Notes: generated by a model from the sequence alone, not told the origin. A DNA stretch of 64,000 nucleotides from Epilithonimonas caeni DSM 17710 (GCF_000426465.1 NZ_AUFK01000009.1:865237-929236), one strand, 5' to 3'; shown: positions 44,580 through 53,630, counted from the first letter of the stretch. Translations and numbers: made by a program.

Positions 44580-45605
44580 TTACTTCGTTTTCAATTTCAC
44601 TTCCGCGATGTACATTCCGTCATTTAGGCAGGAATGAAACTCGTGTTTTCCAGGATAAAGCAAGGTAAGTCTTTTTTTCAGATTTTCGACCCCAATACCC
44701 GAACCGCTTTTGTCTGTATCGGTTTTCGGGAAATTAGAATTAGAAGCAGTAAACTGAATTTCATCTTCAAAAACTTCCATTTTAAAACTAATATCCGAAT
44801 GTTGCGTTGCAGAAACACCATGTTTAAAAGCATTTTCAACAATCGAAATAAATAATAACGGAGCAACTTCCAAACTTGGAACTTTCGTTGGAAAATTGGT
44901 GTAGACTTTAGTCTTGTCATTCAATCTTAATGACATCAAGTCGATGTATTTATTCAGAAAATCAATTTCTTCGGAAAGACTGATCTTATCAACATCGGTT
45001 TTGTACAAAAGATGCCGCATCAGTTTGCTCAGACTATGAACACTTTGTTTGGCTTTTTCCGAATCAAAATCAATCAGAGAATAAATATTATTGAGAGAAT
45101 TGAAGAAAAAGTGCGGTTGCAACTGATATTTAAGATGTTGAAGTTCAGACTGCAGTTTGATATTATCGGCTTCTATTTTCATTTCTTCCGCTTTCTGCAT
45201 TTTTTTACTTACATTAATGGCAATCGAAAATGCGACAGGAATCAGATAAATCAAAAAATCAAAAAAGTAACGCATTCCCTCTGGCGGGCGTTTTCCCAGC
45301 ATTTTCGGTCGTTCTGGCTCAAGCAGTCCGAAAATCTGGCTTTTAACAACTATCAGAATGACAAGCAGTAAAAAATTGGATGTAAAGAACCGTGGTCTTT
45401 TATCTTCAAACAGCCATTTTACAATAATAAAATAATTGAGATAAAAAATAATAGCAAGGAAAAACAGCTGAAGCCAAAAATGCCTGAAAATCGCACTCCA
45501 ATCGGTTTGGGAACCAATCGTAAATGCAGCAGGAAGGAAGAATAAAACCAGCCAAATCAAGAGATGAAGGCTGATTTCAAGGTTTTTATTTTTTAGGTTT
45601 ATCAT
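44580..45605 (-). CDS. LytS-type sensor histidine kinase
   Basis: 341 residues. Four hydrophobic helices in the first 125 residues, a coiled linker (KKMQKAEEMKIEADNIKLQSELQHLKYQ) and the His_kinase domain with LQPHFFFNSLNNIYSLID, where the His after QP is phosphorylated, then ENAFKHG and SGIGVENLKKRLTLLYPG of the ATPase part. It senses a signal through the membrane helices and drives the regulator encoded next to it. The region upstream is decayed DNA. Confidence 0.93.
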   Translation of the reverse strand: MINLKNKNLEISLHLLIWLVLFFLPAAFTIGSQTDWSAIFRHFWLQLFFLAIIFYLNYFIIVKWLFEDKRPRFFTSNFLLLVILIVVKSQIFGLLEPERPKMLGKRPPEGMRYFFDFLIYLIPVAFSIAINVSKKMQKAEEMKIEADNIKLQSELQHLKYQLQPHFFFNSLNNIYSLIDFDSEKAKQSVHSLSKLMRHLLYKTDVDKISLSEEIDFLNKYIDLMSLRLNDKTKVYTNFPTKVPSLEVAPLLFISIVENAFKHGVSATQHSDISFKMEVFEDEIQFTASNSNFPKTDTDKSGSGIGVENLKKRLTLLYPGKHEFHSCLNDGMYIAEVKLKTK

Positions 45606-46503
45606 TTTTAAATTAAGAGATTAAAGCACAAAATTGCAACTTCTCATCCTTTTAAAACTTGAATTTGTTCAAACCCTTAAAAATATTGGATTTGTGAAAA
45701 TTTTCAAGAAGTAAATTTAAAAATTTCTCTACCATTATCTTATTTATTAGCTTAAAACTATTTAATTAAGCAAGGTCAAATTTTCTGTATGTGTTTTAAA
45801 TAAACTTCGTTTTGCTTTGCGATTATTTTTCTCCAACAATTATAACTCTTATCTCAAGACATCAATTGGGTCGCTCTGAGTCGCTTTTCTTGCAGGATAC
45901 CTCTGTTTTTGTGGGGAAAAAGGCTGTCCAGACTATTTTTAATAAATTGGTGAAATCCATTTTGATTATTTTTTCACGTTTTTATTCGTGATTTTATATT
46001 GGATTTCATAGGTTTCACATACGGCCACTGATATTGAACCCTTCAGGCTTCTTTTAAAAAACTTTTTGCAAACCCGACTTCTTCATTATCTTTTTCATTG
46101 CCCGTTTTCATTTTTTCTGTTTCATTACTTCTACATTTCCGTCTGCATATTTTTGGTTTGCAAAAAGTTCACAATATTAATTTCTATTCATTTTTTTATA
46201 GGTTGGAAACCTTTGGCTATTGATATTGAACCCTTCGGGTTCATTGATGTACTCCGTATTGAAGTTTATTTTGTATTGTACGATTGTTTCATGGGGACAA
46301 AATTGTCCCATATAGAAAACAATATCAAATCTATTAGACGAAACCAAGGATTTTATAGAAGAAAAGCAAAATTGTTTCGATGTGAAATATATTCATTGAT
46401 TCTATTTGAAACATTTAAGAAATTATTAACTGTCGAAAAGGTTGCATTGCATCATTTTTGCTTTAATAAAGCATTAATAAAACAAATTAAAATTTCATTT
46501 GTT
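45606..46503. other. Decayed region between kinase and SDR genes
   Basis: About 900 bp without an intact gene. It contains a relic of an ABC-permease C-terminus (45849-45914), two direct copies of a 24-bp sequence TGATATTGAACCCTTC(A/G)GG(C/T)TTC (around 46030-46053 and 46223-46245) and a palindrome GGGACAA-AA-TTGTCCC (46294-46309). An open frame runs from 46066 into the SDR gene, but its part before 46504 has no credible protein character. Confidence 0.6.
45849..45914 (-). pseudogene. Relic of an FtsX/MacB-family ABC permease
   Basis: On the minus strand, 45902 down to 45849 reads RYPARKATQSDPIDVLR and then a stop, which is how FtsX/MacB permeases end (PARxAxxxxPIxxLR). Upstream codons are broken by stops within about ten residues (TAA and TAG near 45920-45935), and no more of the gene is left, so this is a stump. 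Confidence 0.6.
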
Positions 46504-47253
46504 ATGAAAATTCTAGACAATAAAGTGGCTTTGGTTACAGGTGCTGGTTCGGGGATTGGACTCGCAATCGCAAAATTGTATGCCAAAGAAGGTGCAAAAG
46601 TTGTGGTTTCCGACATCAATGAGCAACACGGAAAATCAGCCGTTGAACAAATTAAATCAGAAGGTGGAGAAGCGACGTTCGTAAAAGCAGATACTTCAGA
46701 TCCTGCACAAGTTGAAGTGCTTGTCAACGCAACAGTCCACGCTTACGGAAAATTGGATGTTGCATGCAACAATGCGGGAATCGGTGGAGAAGCCAATCAA
46801 ACGGGAGATTATACTTTGGACGGCTGGAAGAAAGTAATTGACATCAATCTTGATGGTGTTTTCTATGGCTGTAAATATGAATTGACCCAGATGGAAAAAA
46901 ACGGAGGTGGTGTTATCGTCAATATAGCTTCTATTCATGGAACGGTTGCAGCGCCGCTTTCTTCAGCATATACTTCAACAAAACACGCAGTTGTAGGTCT
47001 TACGAAAAATATAGGAGCAGAATACGCGCAAAAAAACATCCGTTGTAACGCAGTAGGCCCCGGTTATATTGATACGCCACTTTTGGATCAGCTTGATGAA
47101 GAACATAAAAAAGCTTTGATCGCAAAACATCCAATGGGAAGATTGGGAAGAGCGGAAGAAGTTGCAGAACTGGTTCTTTTTCTAAGTTCAGAAAAATCGT
47201 CTTTCATGACAGGTGGTTATTATCTTGTTGATGGCGGTTATACGGCGGTTTAA
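46504..47253 (+). CDS. Short-chain dehydrogenase/reductase
   Basis: 249 residues of the classical SDR type: TGAGSGIG NAD(P) motif (residues 12-19), NNAGIGG, the catalytic Ser-Tyr-Lys as IASIHGT ... YTSTKHAVVGLTK, and PGYIDTPL with a terminal SSFMTGGYYLVDGGYTAV. The ATG at 46504 gives the standard N-terminus MKILDNKVALVTGAG; a longer upstream frame is not credible. Substrate unknown. It has no neighbour in the same transcript unless thyA, 154 bp downstream, is read through. Confidence 0.93.
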   Translation: MKILDNKVALVTGAGSGIGLAIAKLYAKEGAKVVVSDINEQHGKSAVEQIKSEGGEATFVKADTSDPAQVEVLVNATVHAYGKLDVACNNAGIGGEANQTGDYTLDGWKKVIDINLDGVFYGCKYELTQMEKNGGGVIVNIASIHGTVAAPLSSAYTSTKHAVVGLTKNIGAEYAQKNIRCNAVGPGYIDTPLLDQLDEEHKKALIAKHPMGRLGRAEEVAELVLFLSSEKSSFMTGGYYLVDGGYTAV

Positions 47254-47380
47254 GATCTGGAAACAAATATTTTAGGAAGCATTCACTTTTTTTGTGGATG
47301 CTTTTTTTAATAGAAAATCGAAATCGTATTGATATGGATAACTTTAGGTTTGAAATGAAGATTTTAAAATTTGTTTTTTC

Positions 47381-47388
47381 TAAATTTG
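47381..47388 (+). promoter_or_regulatory. -7 box of thyA
   Basis: TAAATTTG, exact TAnnTTTG, 19 nt before the thyA ATG. The nearest TTG elements are not at ideal spacing. Confidence 0.4.
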
Positions 47389-47407
47389 AAGCTGATAATT
47401 TTTCACA

Positions 47408-48202
47408 ATGCAAAACTACCTTGATCTACTTCAGCATATCTTAGATAACGGAACCGATAAAACCGACAGAACAGGAACAGGAACACGCAGCGTTTTTGGT
47501 TACCAGTTACGTTACGATCTGTCCAAAGGTTTCCCTTTAGTCACGACTAAAAAGGTTCATTTGAAATCTATTATTTATGAACTGCTTTGGTTCATCAAAG
47601 GAGATACGAATATCAAATATCTTAAAGACAACGGCGTTTCAATTTGGGACGAATGGGCAGATGAAAATGGAGACCTGGGCCCGGTTTACGGCGCACAATG
47701 GAGAAGCTGGAGCGGTGCAGACGGAAAAGTAGTTGACCAGTTCTCTGAAGTCATTGAGCAGATCAAAAAAAATCCTGATTCCAGAAGATTAATCGTTTCT
47801 GCCTGGAACGCTGCGGAAATCCCGAATATGGCTTTGGCACCTTGCCACGCTTTGTTTCAGTTTTATGTGGCTGATGGGAAATTGTCACTTCAGTTATATC
47901 AGAGAAGTGCGGATGTCTTCCTGGGAGTTCCTTTCAACATAGCGAGCTATGCACTTTTACTGATGATGGTTGCTCAGGTTACCGGGCTGGAAGTTGGCGA
48001 TTATGTCCACACTTTTGGTGATGTCCATATTTACAACAATCATTTTGAGCAGGTTCAGAAACAGCTTTCCAGAGAAACGAGACCTCTGCCGACAATGAAA
48101 CTGAATCCTGAGATCAAAGATATTTTTGATTTTGATTTTGAGGATTTTACTTTGGAAAATTATGACCCACATCCGGGGATCAAGGCACCTGTGGCGATAT
48201 AA
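47408..48202 (+). CDS. thyA: Thymidylate synthase
   Basis: 264 residues, the classical folate-dependent enzyme that methylates dUMP to dTMP. It begins [31 protein letters not shown], carries the catalytic Cys in [12 protein letters not shown], and [20 protein letters not shown] and HIYNNHFEQ, all standard. The length is that of E. coli ThyA. It ends in a strong terminator. No folA follows within the window. Confidence 0.97.
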   Translation: MQNYLDLLQHILDNGTDKTDRTGTGTRSVFGYQLRYDLSKGFPLVTTKKVHLKSIIYELLWFIKGDTNIKYLKDNGVSIWDEWADENGDLGPVYGAQWRSWSGADGKVVDQFSEVIEQIKKNPDSRRLIVSAWNAAEIPNMALAPCHALFQFYVADGKLSLQLYQRSADVFLGVPFNIASYALLLMMVAQVTGLEVGDYVHTFGDVHIYNNHFEQVQKQLSRETRPLPTMKLNPEIKDIFDFDFEDFTLENYDPHPGIKAPVAI

Positions 48203-48205
48203 ATT

Positions 48206-48231
48206 AGGCGGGAATTTCCCGCTTTTTTTTG
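48206..48231 (+). terminator. Terminator of thyA
   Basis: GCGGGA (48208-48213) pairs with TCCCGC (48217-48222), followed by eight T. Confidence 0.9.
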
Positions 48232-48295
48232 TAACATTCCTTTAAAAACAAACACTTATCTCTTTTAAAATAAATCAACGATATAATTCAATAAA

Positions 48296-50806
48296 ATGAA
48301 GAAAATATTCATTGCAGCACTTTTTCTGGGTGCTATATTTAATTCAAATACCATCTTTGCACAAACAGAGACTTCGGGAAGAACCATTCCTTACAGAGCA
48401 ACCCACACCAAAACGACAGAACTAAAACATACCAAACTGAAAGTCAGCTTCGATTATCAGAAAGAACAAATGAATGGCGAAGAGTGGCTGACCGCAAGTC
48501 CTTTCTTCTATGCAACCAACGAATTGATTCTTGACGCAAAAGGAATGCTGATCCACGAAGTTGCTTTGGATAAGAACGGTTCAAAATCGCCTTTGAAATA
48601 CGATTATAAAAATGATGAACTGAAGATCACGCTTGATAAAACTTATCAGAAGAATCAAGACTATACGGTTTACATTAAATATACAGCTCGTCCCAATGAA
48701 GTAAAACAGGCAGGAAGTGCTGCGATCAATGATGCAAAAGGGCTTTATTTCATCAACGCTCAAGGCAAAGACCCGGACAAGCCAACACAGATATGGACTC
48801 AGGGAGAAACAGAATCTTCATCTGCATGGTTCCCAACAATTGACAAATCAAACCAGAAGACAACTCAGGAAATCTATATGACCGTTCCTGATAAATATGT
48901 CACCCTTTCCAACGGAATTCTGAAAGATTCCCAAAAAGAATCCGGAAATATGAGAACTGACCATTGGGTAATGGATAAGAGACATTCTACTTATCTTTTC
49001 TTCATGGGCGTTGGAGAATATGCGGTTGTGAAAGATAAATGGAGAAACATCCCCGTAGATTATTATATCGAGAAGGAATATGAACCTTACGCAAAACAGA
49101 TCTATGGTAACACACCGGAAATGATCGAGTTTTTCTCCAAGAAATTAGGCTACGATTATCCCTGGGCAAAATATGCACAGATCTCCGGAAGAGATTATGT
49201 TTCCGGAGCTATGGAGAATACAACCGCAACACTACACGGAAGTGATATCCTTCAAAAAACCGGGCAGTTAATTGACGAGAACAAATGGGAAGACACCATC
49301 GCCCACGAATTGTTCCATCATTGGTTCGGAGATCTTGTCACAGCAGAAAGCTGGAGCAATTTGACCGTTAACGAATCTTTTGCCAACTATTCAGAATATC
49401 TTTGGAACGAATATAAATACGGAAAAGACCAGGCCGATTACCATCAGATGGAGGATGTAGGAAATTATCTTCACAATCCCGGAGACTTCAAAAAGGACCT
49501 CGTAAGATTTGATTATGCATCGCGCGAAGATGTTTTCGATCTGGTGACCTATCAAAAAGGTGGCGGCATTCTTCATATGCTGAGAAATTATCTTGGTGAT
49601 GATGCCTTTTTTGCGGGAATGAATGATTATCTCAAAACTTACGAATATCAAAACGCAGAGGCTCATCAGTTAAGATTATCATTCGAAAAAGTGTCTGGGA
49701 AAGATTTGAACTGGTTCTTCAACCAATGGTATTTTGGAAGCGGACATCCGAAATTGAATTACACTTATACTTTTGAGCCTGTTAAAAAGCAAGTGACCGT
49801 TGTTATCAATCAATCTCAAGATCTACCTTTTGAGTTCCCTTTGGCAATCGATGTTTATGACAATGGCAAACCAAAACGTTTCAATGTTTGGGTGGATGCA
49901 AAAGCAAAGAATACTTTTTCTTTTGATTCCTCGAAGAATCCAGACCTTATCAATATCAACGCAGACGGCATTTTGGTTGCTGACATTACCGATTCTAAAA
50001 CTCCGGAACAAAATTTATTACAATTTACCGGTTCAAAAGAATTCAAGAGTAAATACAATGCTTTAAACGGAATTAAAGAGGCAGATGCTAAAAACCCTTC
50101 GATTATCAAGCTTTTGGCTGCGGCGCTTAAAGACCCGTTCTTCAGGATCAGAGAACAAGCTCTGGAACTGCTTGATCTGAGTAATCCAGACCAGGCAAAA
50201 GCTTTGACCGCTGAAGTAGAAAAACTAGCTTCCAACGACCCGAAAACATTTGTTCAAGCCGCAGCAATCTCAGCTTTAGCAAAAACTAAAAATGCTAAGT
50301 ATGGTTCTATTTATGAAAAAGGTCTGAATGCTGTTTCTAATGCAGTAAAAGGTTCTTCTTTAGCTGGAATCGCAGATCTTGACCCATCCAAAGCAGTCGC
50401 AGCAATCGAAAATATCGATTTGAATGGCGCATCGGATGATCTAATATCCAAATTACTTCCGCTTATCGTATCAAAAAAGATAGAAAAGCAGATGCCAGCT
50501 ATCGGAACCACTGTTGCCTTCTACCCTTTTATCAAATTCCAGGACCCGACTCTTGGCAAATCTGCGGAAGAAGGTTACAACTGGATCATGTCTTCTGATA
50601 ACTTGAAAGCTACGGAGAAAATCACTAAAGTTCTTGTACAGGCCAAATCTCAAATGCCAGATAATCCGCAAGTGAAAATGATGATTGTACAAATGTTGAA
50701 AGATGGTCTGAACAAAAAAATGGAAGTTCTGAAAGCTAATCCTAACAGCCCGACAATACACCAGCAGATCGAGGCGATAAACAAGGCGATAGAGGCGTTT
50801 AAATAA
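48296..50806 (+). CDS. M1-family aminopeptidase
   Basis: 836 residues with a signal peptide (cleavage near IFAQ). A beta-saddle N-terminal domain carries the substrate-binding SGAMENTTA, and the zinc site is His337-Glu338-x-x-His341 (HELFHHW) with Glu360 in VNESFANYSEY, all intact. The last 250 residues are helical HEAT-like repeats. It is a secreted or periplasmic peptidase that takes up N-terminal residues of peptides. It ends at a palindrome that also lies upstream of the XRE gene. Confidence 0.95.
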   Translation: MKKIFIAALFLGAIFNSNTIFAQTETSGRTIPYRATHTKTTELKHTKLKVSFDYQKEQMNGEEWLTASPFFYATNELILDAKGMLIHEVALDKNGSKSPLKYDYKNDELKITLDKTYQKNQDYTVYIKYTARPNEVKQAGSAAINDAKGLYFINAQGKDPDKPTQIWTQGETESSSAWFPTIDKSNQKTTQEIYMTVPDKYVTLSNGILKDSQKESGNMRTDHWVMDKRHSTYLFFMGVGEYAVVKDKWRNIPVDYYIEKEYEPYAKQIYGNTPEMIEFFSKKLGYDYPWAKYAQISGRDYVSGAMENTTATLHGSDILQKTGQLIDENKWEDTIAHELFHHWFGDLVTAESWSNLTVNESFANYSEYLWNEYKYGKDQADYHQMEDVGNYLHNPGDFKKDLVRFDYASREDVFDLVTYQKGGGILHMLRNYLGDDAFFAGMNDYLKTYEYQNAEAHQLRLSFEKVSGKDLNWFFNQWYFGSGHPKLNYTYTFEPVKKQVTVVINQSQDLPFEFPLAIDVYDNGKPKRFNVWVDAKAKNTFSFDSSKNPDLININADGILVADITDSKTPEQNLLQFTGSKEFKSKYNALNGIKEADAKNPSIIKLLAAALKDPFFRIREQALELLDLSNPDQAKALTAEVEKLASNDPKTFVQAAAISALAKTKNAKYGSIYEKGLNAVSNAVKGSSLAGIADLDPSKAVAAIENIDLNGASDDLISKLLPLIVSKKIEKQMPAIGTTVAFYPFIKFQDPTLGKSAEEGYNWIMSSDNLKATEKITKVLVQAKSQMPDNPQVKMMIVQMLKDGLNKKMEVLKANPNSPTIHQQIEAINKAIEAFK

Positions 50807-50833
50807 ATCCCATTCGTATTTTTAATATATATG

Positions 50834-50863
50834 CAGACACTATATCAATAGTGTCTGTTTTTT
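50834..50863 (+). terminator. Inverted repeat after the M1 peptidase gene
   Basis: CAGACACTAT (50834-50843) and ATAGTGTCTG (50848-50857), a perfect 10-bp stem followed by a T run. It is probably a terminator, and also sits in the -33 region of the next gene, so it could serve as an operator. Confidence 0.75.
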
Positions 50864-50864
50864 A

Positions 50865-50872
50865 TATATTTG
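50865..50872 (+). promoter_or_regulatory. -7 box of the XRE gene
   Basis: TATATTTG, exact TAnnTTTG, ending 4 nt before the ATG at 50877. A leaderless mRNA is implied. Confidence 0.6.
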
Positions 50873-50876
50873 TTTC

Positions 50877-51434
50877 ATGACAATTTCCAAATTAGCAACT
50901 TACCGCCGAAACAAAGGGCTGAGCCAAGAACAGTTATCCGAACTTTCCGGAGTGAGTGTCAGAACCATCCAGCGTATCGAAAAAGGTACGGTGGAAGCTC
51001 ACCTGACCACGCTAAAACTTTTGGCCGAATGTCTGGACGTAAAGACAGAAGATCTTTTGAAGCCTGAAGGAGCATCATTAACTTTGGAAGAGATAAAGAG
51101 GCCTGGCAAAATCGTCCCTTTGTATCAGATGCTGGCTCTTGCAGGTCTGTTTTTTCCTATCCTCAATATTATCCTGCCGGCCGTTCTGTGGTGGATGAAG
51201 AAAGATGAGCTTCCGGAATATGATTCCACAGGCAAAGAGACGATCAATTTCCAGATAAGCATTACTTTGCTTTTTATCCCCGCTATTTCATTGATGGTCT
51301 ATGAATTTCCTATAGGTTTTTCCTTGGTCTTATTGATATACATCTATGCTCTTGCACTTACTTGCATCAATCTGATTAGAGCGATGAATAAACAATCCAT
51401 CCGATACCCCCTGAGCTTTTCATTTCTGAGATAA
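50877..51434 (+). CDS. XRE-family regulator with membrane tail
   Basis: 185 residues: an N-terminal HTH_3 domain (KLATYRRNKGLSQEQLSELSGVSVRTIQRIEKGTVEAHLTTL region) and a C-terminal part with three to four hydrophobic helices (about 80-165) resembling the DUF4870 fold. A DNA-binding head on a membrane anchor suggests it senses a membrane state. The -7 box is so close to the ATG that the mRNA may be leaderless. It lies upstream of a serine hydrolase gene that it might control. Confidence 0.85.
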   Translation: MTISKLATYRRNKGLSQEQLSELSGVSVRTIQRIEKGTVEAHLTTLKLLAECLDVKTEDLLKPEGASLTLEEIKRPGKIVPLYQMLALAGLFFPILNIILPAVLWWMKKDELPEYDSTGKETINFQISITLLFIPAISLMVYEFPIGFSLVLLIYIYALALTCINLIRAMNKQSIRYPLSFSFLR

Positions 51435-51510
51435 ATGCTTCTAAAATATTAGGTGACGTAAAGGTGTCACGTATCTGTCGTTAGAATACAAGCCCCTGTT
51501 TACTAGCTTT

Positions 51511-51550
51511 GTACTTGTTTCCTAGGTGCTCTGATCTATAACACAAGTAC
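51511..51550. repeat. Inverted repeat upstream of the serine hydrolase gene
   Basis: GTACTTGT (51511-51518) and ACAAGTAC (51543-51550), a perfect 8-bp pair with a 24-nt loop, in the gap before the gene at 51621. Nearby, GTGAC (51453-51457) and GTCAC (51466-51470) form a second small dyad. Confidence 0.4.
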
Positions 51551-51620
51551 GAATGATTTTCGTGACTTCTAATATGAATAGAAGCCCCTTGAAGCGTCTC
51601 AAAATTCAATATTTTTAAAC

Positions 51621-52775
51621 ATGAAAAGACTATTTATCTTCACATTCATCTTCTTTGTGTCTGTATTTTATTCACAACAGGCCAATCAGGTCAAACATCT
51701 CAACGGTACACGTGTCCTTACAAAGACGCTCCGGGAAAGACTGGCCCACATCGTGGACAGCAGCCATATTACAGGCCTTCAGGTAGCGGTCATCAATGAA
51801 AACAAGCTCGTATGGGTATCAAGTTTGGGATATAAAGATACAGAGTACAAAAAACCATTGAACAACAATACCGTCATGTATGGCGCTTCTCTCACAAAGC
51901 CAGTGTCCGCATATATTTTTCTGCGATTGGCAGATAAAGGTATATTAGATCTGGACAGACCTGTATATACTTATCTTAAAAGGCCGATCGGAGAATACCC
52001 AAAATGGAAAGATCTGGCAGAGGATACGGTTGCATTTAAGCGGATAACTCCGAGGATGTTGCTGGACCATAGTTCCGGAATGCCTGTACTCCGTCATCTG
52101 TACAATGACAAAGTAAGCCTGATCGCCAAGCCGGGGGAACGTTTCTATTACTCTAACGAAGGCATCAATCTTCTGGGATACATGATAGAGGAATATACCG
52201 GAAAAAAGCTTGAAAACATTGCCAGGGAAGAAGTCTTCGGGCCACTCAAAATGACGCACACCAGCATGGTATGGGAAAAAGCATTTGAAAATAATTTCTC
52301 TTACGCTTACTTCAAGGATGGGAGCAAATACGGATCTGAAAGGCGGGAGAGCAGCCGTGCTGCAGGCTCTATGTCAACAACGGCAGATGATTATGCGTTG
52401 TTCATCACGCAGCTTATGATGAGAAAAGGCTTGTCACAGCACTCTTCCGAACAAATGTTATCCCCGCAGGTCTTTATTAAAAGCAAACGTGGTTTTGGCC
52501 CCCTGAAAGACAGCCTGACATCCGAAAATGACGCCATCAAACTGGCCTGGGGATTGGGCGTTGGATTATTTCGTTCGCCTTATGGTCTGGGATTTTTTCA
52601 TACCGGTCATGGTGAGGCCAATCAAAATCTGGCAGTAGCTTTCCCTGAAAAAGGTATTGCAGTAATCTTGATGAGCAATAGTGAAAATTTTGAGAAAGCC
52701 AGCAACCAGATCCTAAAAGCCTGTATCGGTGATAGCGATACACCTCTCGGATGGCTTGGTCATTTAGATAATTAA
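51621..52775 (+). CDS. Beta-lactamase-family serine hydrolase
   Basis: 384 residues with a signal peptide (cleavage near FYSQ). Catalytic SxxK in GASLTKPVSAYIF, the Tyr motif as YYSNEGINLLGY, and the HTG motif as FHTGHGEANQN are all present, so it is a class-C-like penicillin-recognising enzyme or esterase. GC appears higher than in the neighbours, which hints at transfer. A link with the XRE gene upstream is positional only. Confidence 0.9.
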   Translation: MKRLFIFTFIFFVSVFYSQQANQVKHLNGTRVLTKTLRERLAHIVDSSHITGLQVAVINENKLVWVSSLGYKDTEYKKPLNNNTVMYGASLTKPVSAYIFLRLADKGILDLDRPVYTYLKRPIGEYPKWKDLAEDTVAFKRITPRMLLDHSSGMPVLRHLYNDKVSLIAKPGERFYYSNEGINLLGYMIEEYTGKKLENIAREEVFGPLKMTHTSMVWEKAFENNFSYAYFKDGSKYGSERRESSRAAGSMSTTADDYALFITQLMMRKGLSQHSSEQMLSPQVFIKSKRGFGPLKDSLTSENDAIKLAWGLGVGLFRSPYGLGFFHTGHGEANQNLAVAFPEKGIAVILMSNSENFEKASNQILKACIGDSDTPLGWLGHLDN

Positions 52776-52893
52776 CGGGTGTTTTCAAAATGACTTATTA
52801 TTAACTTCATCTTGATAATAGCAATATTTAATATTGGAATTAAAAACAAAACCATCTCAAATGAGATGGCTTTTTGTTGTTATCCAGTATGCG

Positions 52894-53277
52894 TTACGCT
52901 TTCTTCTGGAAGGTTGCCAGCTTCAAAGCATCTTTGATCATCTTGCCTGGGCGGAAGACCGCTTTCACACTCTTGATGTTGGCTGCGGTAACACTATTTT
53001 CCTTCTCTTCTCCTGTGCTGGAACCGCTGGCCTGCAAGGTGAAGTATTCCCCTACATACACGATCTTGCCATCTGCAATATCTTCGGCGATCTTGGAGAA
53101 AGTACTTTCCAATACTGCAAGGATATCTGCTTTGGAAACCGTGGACATTGCACCGGCGTGCTTGGCCAGATCATTAAGTGTAGTCTTGCCATCCCCTACG
53201 ATATTGGCATAATACTTTGCAGGTTCGTCTCTTTTTTGAGGATTCTTTTTTGGGATCACATTGAATTTAATAGGCAT
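52894..53277 (-). CDS. HU-family DNA-binding protein (HU-related)
   Basis: 127 residues. The first 20 residues are an extension (MPIKFNVIPKKNPQKRDEPAK), then the HU/IHF fold: LAKHAGAMSTVSKADILAVLESTFSKIAEDIADGKIVYVGEYFTLQASG ... ITAANIKSVKAVFRPGKMIKDAL. This longer version, with extra N-terminal sequence, is the HU-related family common in Bacteroidota. It probably binds DNA as a dimer. The gene lies next to a four-unit tandem repeat array with ACGTACGT cores upstream. Confidence 0.92.
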   Translation of the reverse strand: MPIKFNVIPKKNPQKRDEPAKYYANIVGDGKTTLNDLAKHAGAMSTVSKADILAVLESTFSKIAEDIADGKIVYVGEYFTLQASGSSTGEEKENSVTAANIKSVKAVFRPGKMIKDALKLATFQKKA

Positions 53278-53402
53278 CTTTTTGTGTTTTTAAATTAAAA
53301 TTAATCTTATCGAATGAGATAAAAGTATAAATTTTAACCAAACAAAAAAGCATTTTTTATTAAATATTTCAACCTGTAGATAAAAATCTACAAATATCTA
53401 CT

Positions 53403-53490
53403 AAAACATACGGAGGTTTCATTTAAAACGTACGTACCTTTTAAGCAAAACGTACGTGCCTTTTCCCTAAAACGCACGTACGTTTTTGAC
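53403..53490. repeat. Four-unit 22-bp tandem array with ACGTACGT cores
   Basis: Units start at 53403, 53425, 53447 and 53469, exactly 22 bp apart, each beginning AAAAC. Units 2-4 carry ACGTACGTACC, ACGTACGTGCC and ACGCACGTACG; unit 1 is degenerate (ACATACGGAGG). A TTTT stretch follows in each, so every unit has a partly palindromic AAAACGTACG...TTTT form. Confidence 0.85.
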
Positions 53491-53591
53491 CACTTTCGCA
53501 AACGCCCTGTTCATCGGACTTGCAGAAGGGCATTTTTTGAGATTAATTTCGTTAAAAATCGCAGTAAATTTTTGTCATTAATTCTAAAAAA

Positions 53592-53628
53592 AGAAAGTCC
53601 ATTAGCTCGCGACTAAGGGACACTTTTT
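53592..53628 (-). terminator. Terminator of the alkyltransferase-like gene
   Basis: GTCC...TTAG (53597-53605) pairs with CTAA...GGAC (53613-53621), with one mismatch; on the minus strand a T run follows. Confidence 0.6.
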
Positions 53629-53630
53629 AA

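Larger units (their letters stand above)
53278..53630. other. Gap upstream of the HU-related gene
   Basis: Contains the 22-bp tandem repeat array (53403-53490), a TGTAGAT/ATCTACA dyad near 53376-53393, and the terminator of the alkyltransferase-like gene. No open frame is convincing. Confidence 0.6.

Noticed and set aside
46066..46503. N-terminal extension of about 145 residues on the SDR
   Set aside because: It has no domain, is rich in Phe/Ile/His as expected of translated AT-rich noncoding DNA, and the standard SDR start is at 46504.
50834..50857. Operator for the XRE gene
   Set aside because: The perfect stem with following T run is better explained as the terminator of the M1 peptidase gene; an operator role cannot be excluded and is mentioned only as an option.
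52834..53298. A 154-residue plus-strand frame over the HU-related gene
   Set aside because: It is the mirror of a clear HU-fold gene on the minus strand and shows no protein features.
53403..53490. CRISPR array
   Set aside because: Units are contiguous 22-mers with no spacers, and no cas genes are present in the window.
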